Assembly: GCA_964428905.1 (NCBI GenBank)
Contig: CAYSAA010000178.1
Location: 1 to 9,528 of the forward strand
DNA from: CAYSAA01 sp964428905
Lineage (GTDB): Bacteria; Atribacterota; Phoenicimicrobiia; Phoenicimicrobiales; Stramentimicrobiaceae
DNA: 9,528 nucleotides
Reading direction: 5' to 3'
A program made the translations under genes and the position numbers. Under the pieces are notes generated by a model that made no database searches, had not been told where the DNA came from, and saw nothing but the letters and a program-made list of their open reading frames with translations. Shown here one piece after another: positions 5,753-9,528 of this stretch (position 1 is its first letter; every line of letters begins with the position of its first letter).

Positions 5753-6625
5753 ATGGAATATAGAAAGTTAGGTCGAACAGGACTTGATATTTCTATTATC
5801 TCATTTGGAGGCGTGATGGCGAGACGCATGGAGCAAGAAGAGGTAAACAAAGCAGTTTCTGAAGCGATTGATAGAGGAGTGAATTTATTTGATGTGGGGC
5901 CAACCTATGGAGACGCTCAAAATAAATTGGGACCGGCTATAGAAAAATATCGAGAACAGATTATTTTAACCTGCAAAACTGAGCCTGATAAAAACAAAGG
6001 AGAGGCCAGAGCTGATCTGGAAAATTCTCTTAAATTATTGAAGACCGATTTTTTTGATGTTTATCAACTGCATGAAGTGACTGATATGGATTCCTTGAAA
6101 AAAGCAATCGATCCGGGAGGAGCCTTAGAGGCTATTTTGGAGGCGAAAGAAGAAGGTCTGGTTAAATATATTGGATTTTCAGCCCACAGTGAAGAATATG
6201 CTTTGAAACTGATGGAGCTTTATGATTTTGATACTGTCATGTTTCCTGTAAACTGGAATTACTGGATCAATTATCATCAGGGGGAAACAGTAATTAAAAA
6301 GGCTCGCGAAACAAATAAAGGCATATTAGCAATTAAGGCTTTAGCTCAAAGGCGTTGGAAAGATAATGAGGAAAGGGTTGGATATAAAACCTGGTATAAG
6401 CCCTTGTTCGATAACGAAGAATTAGCCGAGCTGGCACTCAAATTTACCCTATCTCAAGATGTGGATACTGCAGTTTGTCCTGGGGATAAAAGGATGTTGT
6501 ATAGAAGCATTGATTTAGTGGAAGCGTATAAAGGATCCTATGTCCTTTCTAACAATGAAAAAGAAAGATTGGAAGAATTCGCTGATTTATATGGGGGACA
6601 ACTTTATCCAGTGGTAAGCCCTTAA
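5753..6625 (+). CDS. aldo/keto reductase, 290 aa
   Basis: A complete NAD(P)H-dependent oxidoreductase of the aldo/keto reductase TIM-barrel family. The N-terminal signature is MEYRKLGRTGLDISIISFGG. The catalytic tetrad is Asp47 and Tyr52 (FDVGPTYGD), Lys75 (ILTCKT) and His107 (YQLHEV). KYIGFSAHS (about 138-146) is the usual strand after the barrel centre. Length is near the family norm; the C-terminal Fe-S ferredoxin extension seen in some anaerobe relatives is absent. AGGAGG lies 8 nt before ATG 5753. The gene stands alone: 189 nt from the pilin-like gene and 114 nt from the ferritin-VIT gene, same strand. It probably reduces small aldehydes or ketones in the cytoplasm; the substrate cannot be told. 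It is intact despite a T7 run at 6049-6055, useful when judging frameshifts elsewhere. Confidence 0.95.
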   Translation: MEYRKLGRTGLDISIISFGGVMARRMEQEEVNKAVSEAIDRGVNLFDVGPTYGDAQNKLGPAIEKYREQIILTCKTEPDKNKGEARADLENSLKLLKTDFFDVYQLHEVTDMDSLKKAIDPGGALEAILEAKEEGLVKYIGFSAHSEEYALKLMELYDFDTVMFPVNWNYWINYHQGETVIKKARETNKGILAIKALAQRRWKDNEERVGYKTWYKPLFDNEELAELALKFTLSQDVDTAVCPGDKRMLYRSIDLVEAYKGSYVLSNNEKERLEEFADLYGGQLYPVVSP

Positions 6626-6632
6626 TCTTATG

Positions 6633-6712
6633 AATCCACTGCAAAGACTCCTTTCTGGGAATGGTTTTCTTCTTGAATTGGTTTTATTCTTGCTAATATG
6701 ATTCAGTGGATT
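6633..6712 (+). repeat. spaced perfect 9-bp inverted repeat before the ferritin-VIT gene
   Basis: AATCCACTG (6633-6641) and CAGTGGATT (6704-6712) are perfect complements 62 nt apart. They fill the gap between the aldo/keto reductase stop and the ribosome binding site of the next gene. They could form the base of a leader stem in RNA or two half-sites for a DNA-binding regulator. A chance match of this length in 110 nt is not excluded. Confidence 0.4.
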
Positions 6713-6739
6713 ATTCTTATTCAGGGAGGGAGAAAAATA

Positions 6740-7627
6740 GTGAAAAACCAATTAAGTGAGAATGAAATTATTGAGCTCAAAAAAGCACAACAGAACGAGT
6801 TGGTGAGTGCCGAAGTCTATGGAAGATTATCAAAATTAGTGCAAGACCCCCACAATGCTAAAATTTTAAAACAGATTTCCGAAGATGAAAATAAACATGC
6901 CAATATATTTCAGAAATATACCGGAGTAGCTTTAAAAGTAAATAAATTAAGAGTACTGTTATATATTTTCATTTCCAGGTTTTTTGGGCTGACTTTTGGT
7001 GTAAAGCTACAGGAAAGAGGGGAAGAAGAGGCACAAAAAATTTATCGACAGATCATTCATATTATCCCTGAAATGGAAGAAATTATTGAAGAGGAAGAAA
7101 ATCATGAAGGAGAACTTATTAATTTAATTAATGAAGAAAGACTTTCCTATATGGGTTCTATTGTTCTGGGGCTGAATGATGCGCTTGTGGAACTAACCGG
7201 AGCCCTGGCTGGATTTACATTATCCATACAAAACTCAAGACTTATTGCTATCCTTGGGCTGATTACCGGTATTTCAGCATCTCTTTCTATGGCGGCAAGT
7301 GAATATCTATCCACCAAATCAGAAACTGACCCGGAAGAACAGCAAAGAGCAGGTAAATCAGCACTATATACTGGAATTGCCTATATTTTAACTGTGATAG
7401 CTTTGGTTATGCCTTATTTTTTAATCAATAATTACATCATTAGCTTAATCATGACCATTACCATAGCACTTATGATAATTTTTGTATTTAATTACTATAT
7501 TTCAGTTGCCAATGATTATAATTTTAAAAGAAGGTTTACAGAAATGGCATCTATCAGTATTGGTGTGGCAGCACTCTCTTTTATCATCGGTTATTTGGTA
7601 AAAACTTTTTTAGGTTTCGAAGTATAA
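6740..7627 (+). CDS. ferritin-like/VIT1 fusion iron transporter (MbfA type), 295 aa
   Basis: An N-terminal di-iron ferritin-like (rubrerythrin-type) domain joined to a VIT1/CCC1 membrane domain. From the GTG start, ligand candidates are Glu20, Glu50 and His53 (EDENKH), Glu92 or Glu95, and Glu119 with His122 (EEENHE): two ExxH motifs as expected. The membrane half starts near residue 138 with GSIVLGLNDALVELTGALAG, then SMAASEYLS, both VIT1 signatures, with five predicted helices to residue 295. I chose GTG 6740 over the in-frame ATG 6698 because GGGAGGGAG lies about 8-10 nt upstream and the domain starts there. In known MbfA proteins the ferritin domain binds iron and the membrane part exports it, protecting against iron and peroxide stress. 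Role here is from family knowledge. The nearby VIT-like gene at 8331 suggests a local iron-handling pair. Confidence 0.92.
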   Translation: MKNQLSENEIIELKKAQQNELVSAEVYGRLSKLVQDPHNAKILKQISEDENKHANIFQKYTGVALKVNKLRVLLYIFISRFFGLTFGVKLQERGEEEAQKIYRQIIHIIPEMEEIIEEEENHEGELINLINEERLSYMGSIVLGLNDALVELTGALAGFTLSIQNSRLIAILGLITGISASLSMAASEYLSTKSETDPEEQQRAGKSALYTGIAYILTVIALVMPYFLINNYIISLIMTITIALMIIFVFNYYISVANDYNFKRRFTEMASISIGVAALSFIIGYLVKTFLGFEV

Positions 7628-7706
7628 GTACTGTCGCGGGGCTGCTTTTGTGACCTAAATTGACAGAGATAAGATATATTTATAAGGTTCTACTTTACAA
7701 GAATGA

Positions 7707-8178
7707 TTACCACCTCTTATTTCTAACCTTTTCTTTCATTACCTTGTTATAGAATCGGCCTAATTTTTTATCCTTGCGGCGTTTTTCCAGATAAGACATC
7801 TCATAAAAGGAAGACTCTTTTTTTATTTTACTATAGTTCTGGTATCTTTCCTGAGAATGACTTCCCTTATTTAAGGCAACCAATACGGCACAACCTTCGC
7901 TCACGCATACCTGGGGCTTCTATGAGGATGGTGCCATTTGTTAAATCAATTAATTGACGATAGGTGGTGGTATGCTTTTCTTTGCCTCTTTTTCTCTGAC
8001 CCTCATGTGTTTTAAATTTATTACTGCCCATAAGCCGGTTCAGTAATGTTGTTTTGCCTACTCCGTAAGAACCAAGTGAACAATAGGTTTTAAGCCTTAG
8101 CCTATCATTCCCATCATTTTTATAACGTAAACAACAAAGGATCTCAGGGGTTCTCAAGGGGAAGAATTCCCCTTGCAT
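7707..8178 (-). pseudogene. rsgA: ribosome small-subunit GTPase RsgA, decayed with internal deletion
   Basis: The recognisable part runs from about 8091 down to 7707 in two frames. First come KTYCSLGSYGVGKTTLLNRL (G1, normally GSSGVGKT), KHTTTYRQLIDLTNG (G2 threonines) and ILIEAPGMRE (G3, normally DTPG, here EAPG). Then, in another frame overlapping at 7867-7904, come SEGCAVLVALNKGSHSQERY and a C-terminal SYLEKRRKDKKLGRFYNK typical of one RsgA branch. About 30 residues between the GMRE and GCAV motifs are missing, including most of the zinc-binding Cys/His set; only the last Cys remains. The OB-fold and NKxD (G4) region are also gone: 8092-8178 is unlike RsgA. RsgA matures the 30S subunit. 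A functional copy presumably exists elsewhere. The altered G3, deletion, frameshift and truncation make this a clear pseudogene. Confidence 0.85.
8155..8175. repeat. perfect 21-nt palindrome
   Basis: CAAGGGGAA (8155-8163) and TTCCCCTTG (8167-8175) are perfect inverted 9-mers around GAA. No T-run follows on either strand, so it is not a standard terminator. It sits at the truncated 5' edge of the rsgA remnant and 156 nt before the VIT-like gene. It may be an operator or a leftover hairpin. A partial direct copy of the left part (TCTCAGGGG) lies just upstream, near 8142-8150. Confidence 0.6.
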
Positions 8179-8199
8179 ATCCTGGCAAGAATGGTGTAA

Positions 8200-8334
8200 C
8201 AGATAGATAAGAGATCAAGTGAAGAAGAGCATAAGAAAAAACTGGCTAATAAAAAGTTAAGTCTCAATATTGTAAATGCGTTGGAGCAAAAAAACTTTTC
8301 ATTAACCCATTTTTTTGTTAAAGTAGTACTATGA
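8200..8334 (+). pseudogene. short open frame, possibly a decayed gene, overlapping the VIT-like start
   Basis: A coding-like frame (QIDKRSSEEEHKKKLANKKL, then SLNIVNALEQKNFSLTHFF and VKVVL) ends in TGA at 8332-8334, overlapping the next ATG as ATGA. An in-frame ATG at 8191 is followed two codons later by TAA (8197-8199), so no usual start reaches it. It is basic then amphipathic, with no recognised family. It could be the tail of a broken upstream gene once coupled to the VIT-like gene, or chance. Confidence 0.25.
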
Positions 8335-8813
8335 TTAACAAACATTCTTTGGAAGTCGGGTTTTCTTTTGGTATAACTTCCGGTATCGTTACCACGCTTG
8401 GACTTATAGTTGGATTGAACTCTGGGACGCATTCGCAGGTTACGGTTATTGGCGGTATATTAACAATAGCGATAGCGGATTCCTTTTCAGATGCTTTAGG
8501 AATTCATATTTCTGAAGAATCAGAGGGAAAACACACTGAGAAAGAAATTTGGCAATCAACGATTTCCACCTTTATAGCTAAATTTGTTTTCGCTTCCATA
8601 TTTATTTTTCCCATTCTATTTTTTAAGCTTTCAACTGCAATAATAATTAGTATTATTTTGGGGCTATCTTTACTTTCAATACTCAGTTTTTTATTATCTA
8701 GAAAGCAAAATACAAATGCATGGAAGGTAGTTTTGGAACATCTTACTGTTGCTTCAGTGGTTATATTATTAGCTCATTATGCTGGTGTTTGGATAGCTTC
8801 TGTGTTTAGTTAG
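8331..8813 (+). CDS. VIT-like (CCC1/VIT1-related) membrane protein, 160 aa
   Basis: A short VIT1-related integral membrane protein with about five helices (roughly residues 8-29, 36-57, 78-99, 101-126 and 137-158). The first two carry the VIT-like signature: GFSFGITSGIVTTLGLIVGL, then ADSFSDALGIHISEESEG, with Asp50, Asp54 and Glu62, Glu63, Glu65 as metal-ligand candidates near the second helix. It lacks a ferritin-like domain, unlike the gene at 6740, and is shorter than eukaryotic VIT1 (about 250 aa). This compact form is known in bacteria and archaea as uncharacterised VIT-family proteins. ATG 8331 has no clear ribosome binding site; the overlap with the short frame ending at 8334 would allow coupling, or the mRNA may be leaderless. 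It probably moves Fe2+ or Mn2+ across the inner membrane. Substrate and direction are inferred. Confidence 0.85.
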   Translation: MINKHSLEVGFSFGITSGIVTTLGLIVGLNSGTHSQVTVIGGILTIAIADSFSDALGIHISEESEGKHTEKEIWQSTISTFIAKFVFASIFIFPILFFKLSTAIIISIILGLSLLSILSFLLSRKQNTNAWKVVLEHLTVASVVILLAHYAGVWIASVFS

Positions 8814-8948
8814 AGTTGAGCAAGGCCTAATCTTCTTTGATATGTTTCTTTTTTTAAAATATGCTAAAATAAGTCCTAAACCCACTAATCTTTATTCAAT
8901 CTATAGTTCTGAATGTGTTTATCTTGGTAGCTTGCCAATTTTTTCCCT

Positions 8949-8979
8949 TTAGCATCACACTGAGGTGCTTTGTTTTTTA
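8949..8979 (+). terminator. possible rho-independent terminator after the VIT-like gene
   Basis: AGCATC (8951-8956) pairs with GGTGCT (8964-8969), including one G-T pair, with a 7-nt loop and the T-rich tail TTTGTTTTTT. It lies about 140 nt after the VIT-like stop. Stem stability is modest. Confidence 0.5.
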
Positions 8980-9006
8980 TGAGATTATTTTTTTGATTCA
9001 TGGTAG

Positions 9007-9211
9007 TATAATTTTTTAAATGAACAAAGTATTCATCAGAATGCGGTAGATTTTCTCAAAGGAAAATTACAGACTGAAAAAAGAAAATGATAGATTAAAA
9101 GACATGATAACGAACTTTAAAACTGGAGCACATATCAAAGAGCAAAAGATGCAGGAGTATCAATCAATTATTGATAAGATAAAAAGTAGATATAAAGATA
9201 GTAAAAAATGA
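9007..9211 (+). pseudogene. small coiled-coil protein, frame-disrupted
   Basis: Two frames join into one charged, helical protein. The first, open from a TAG at 9004-9006, reads NFLNEQSIHQNAVDFLKGKL, then QTEKRK and a TGA. The second reads KKENDRLKDMITNFKTGAHI, then KEQKMQEYQSIIDKIKSRY and ends in TGA at 9209-9211. Removing one A from the AAAAAA tract near 9079-9084 joins them as LQTEKENDRLKDMI. The heptad-like spacing of Leu/Ile/Met with Lys/Glu between them predicts a coiled coil. There is no start codon or ribosome binding site in the first frame. ATG 9020 enters the second frame but meets a TAG at 9047-9049. No family recognised. This is the only simple frameshift here that looks like a gained rather than a lost base. 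Confidence 0.5.
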
Positions 9212-9333
9212 AAAGAAACATGTAAATCTTGAATAACTTTTGCATAAAATAAAGTACCGGTAACTACAGGAATTTCAGGAATTGATTGATCATGATAACA
9301 GTAAAAATTAAGCTAATAAAGGAGGATTTTTTA

Positions 9334-9459
9334 GTGGAACATCTCATAAATGCAATTGGTGTTTATTTATCACCAACTGGTGTACTTGTTTTTGCATTAG
9401 GAATAGTGACCTTGGTATGGGCTTTGGTAATATTAGTTATTAAATTGATACTGAGATAA
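9334..9459 (+). CDS. 41-aa single-helix membrane protein
   Basis: AAAGGAGG at 9318-9325 lies 8 nt before GTG 9334, one of the best ribosome binding sites in the window. The product, MEHLINAIGVYLSPTGVLVF then ALGIVTLVWALVILVIKLIL and R, has one long hydrophobic helix from about residue 16 to 40 and ends with Lys and Arg, suggesting an N-out/C-in single-pass protein. The family is not recognised. There is no obvious terminator or partner, and the next 69 nt to the window edge hold no gene I can see. Possible roles include a small transporter or enzyme subunit or a toxin-like membrane peptide. No antitoxin RNA or protein is evident. Confidence 0.65.
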   Translation: MEHLINAIGVYLSPTGVLVFALGIVTLVWALVILVIKLILR

Positions 9460-9528
9460 TTAAAGATCACTTAAGTTAGATTAAATTACAAAACAAGACG
9501 TCTGGTTTTTAAGGAAGCTTGTTTCCGC

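Noticed and set aside
7660..7686. TTGACA followed by TATAAG
   Set aside because: Spacing is only 15 nt and no plus-strand gene follows, so a working promoter is unlikely.
8154..8432. Minus-strand 92-aa frame
   Set aside because: Antisense to the start of the clear VIT-like gene and not related to RsgA.
4305..9049. UAG recoded as an amino acid (in-frame TAG at 4305-4307 and 9047-9049)
   Set aside because: Other genes end normally with TAG, the same remnants also contain frameshifts and a TGA, and the second TAG is better explained by a different frame.
9275..9295. Tandem CAGGAATT repeat
   Set aside because: Only two 8-nt copies in AT-rich DNA; no CRISPR-like regularity and no iteron set.

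Overview
The window is AT-rich, with AGGAGG-type ribosome binding sites, ATG/GTG starts and sigma-70-like promoters. It looks like the chromosome of a low-GC bacterium, probably an anaerobe (a Firmicutes-like or Atribacterota-like lineage is a guess; no rRNA or conserved marker fixes it). I see no phage, transposase, integrase, CRISPR array, tRNA or rRNA.

Layout. 1-660: an unidentified 82-aa membrane protein, a doubtful 40-aa frame and a near-perfect promoter. 640-1155: a structured leader, a 90-aa RRM RNA-binding protein and a strong rho-independent terminator. 1156-1703: an AT-rich leader with a hairpin next to the ribosome binding site of an 83-aa mini-sigma. That protein looks like RpoD region 3.2 joined directly to region 4.2, with region 4.1 and everything upstream missing. 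1760-2180: a promoter, ribosome binding site, small frame with no usual start, and terminator. 2327-3655: a small zinc ribbon and a carbon-nitrogen hydrolase, both frame-disrupted. 3678-4718, minus strand: remains of a LysE-type exporter and of an acyl-ACP thioesterase. 4867-5563: a small membrane-anchored protein and a pilin-like/PilX-like protein. 5753-6625: an intact aldo/keto reductase. 6740-7627: an intact ferritin-like plus VIT1 fusion (MbfA type). 7707-8178, minus strand: a decayed rsgA. 8331-8813: a second, stand-alone VIT-like membrane protein. 9010-9459: a broken coiled-coil ORF and a 41-aa single-helix membrane protein.

Two themes stand out. The first is gene decay. At least five recognisable genes carry frameshifts, in-frame stops or internal deletions, yet they alternate with fully open genes. 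Most of the simple frameshifts look like loss of one base in a short homopolymer, so true pseudogenes must be separated from consensus errors. Intact genes with longer homopolymers, such as T7 in the aldo/keto reductase, argue for real decay. The second is iron handling: a di-iron-ferritin/VIT fusion and a separate VIT-like protein lie within 1 kb, separated only by the rsgA remnant and a perfect palindrome.

The most unusual item is the mini-sigma, which has its own good ribosome binding site. I do not see a clear multi-gene novel system here. The best candidates for new biology are the mini-sigma, the structured RRM leader and the small membrane proteins.
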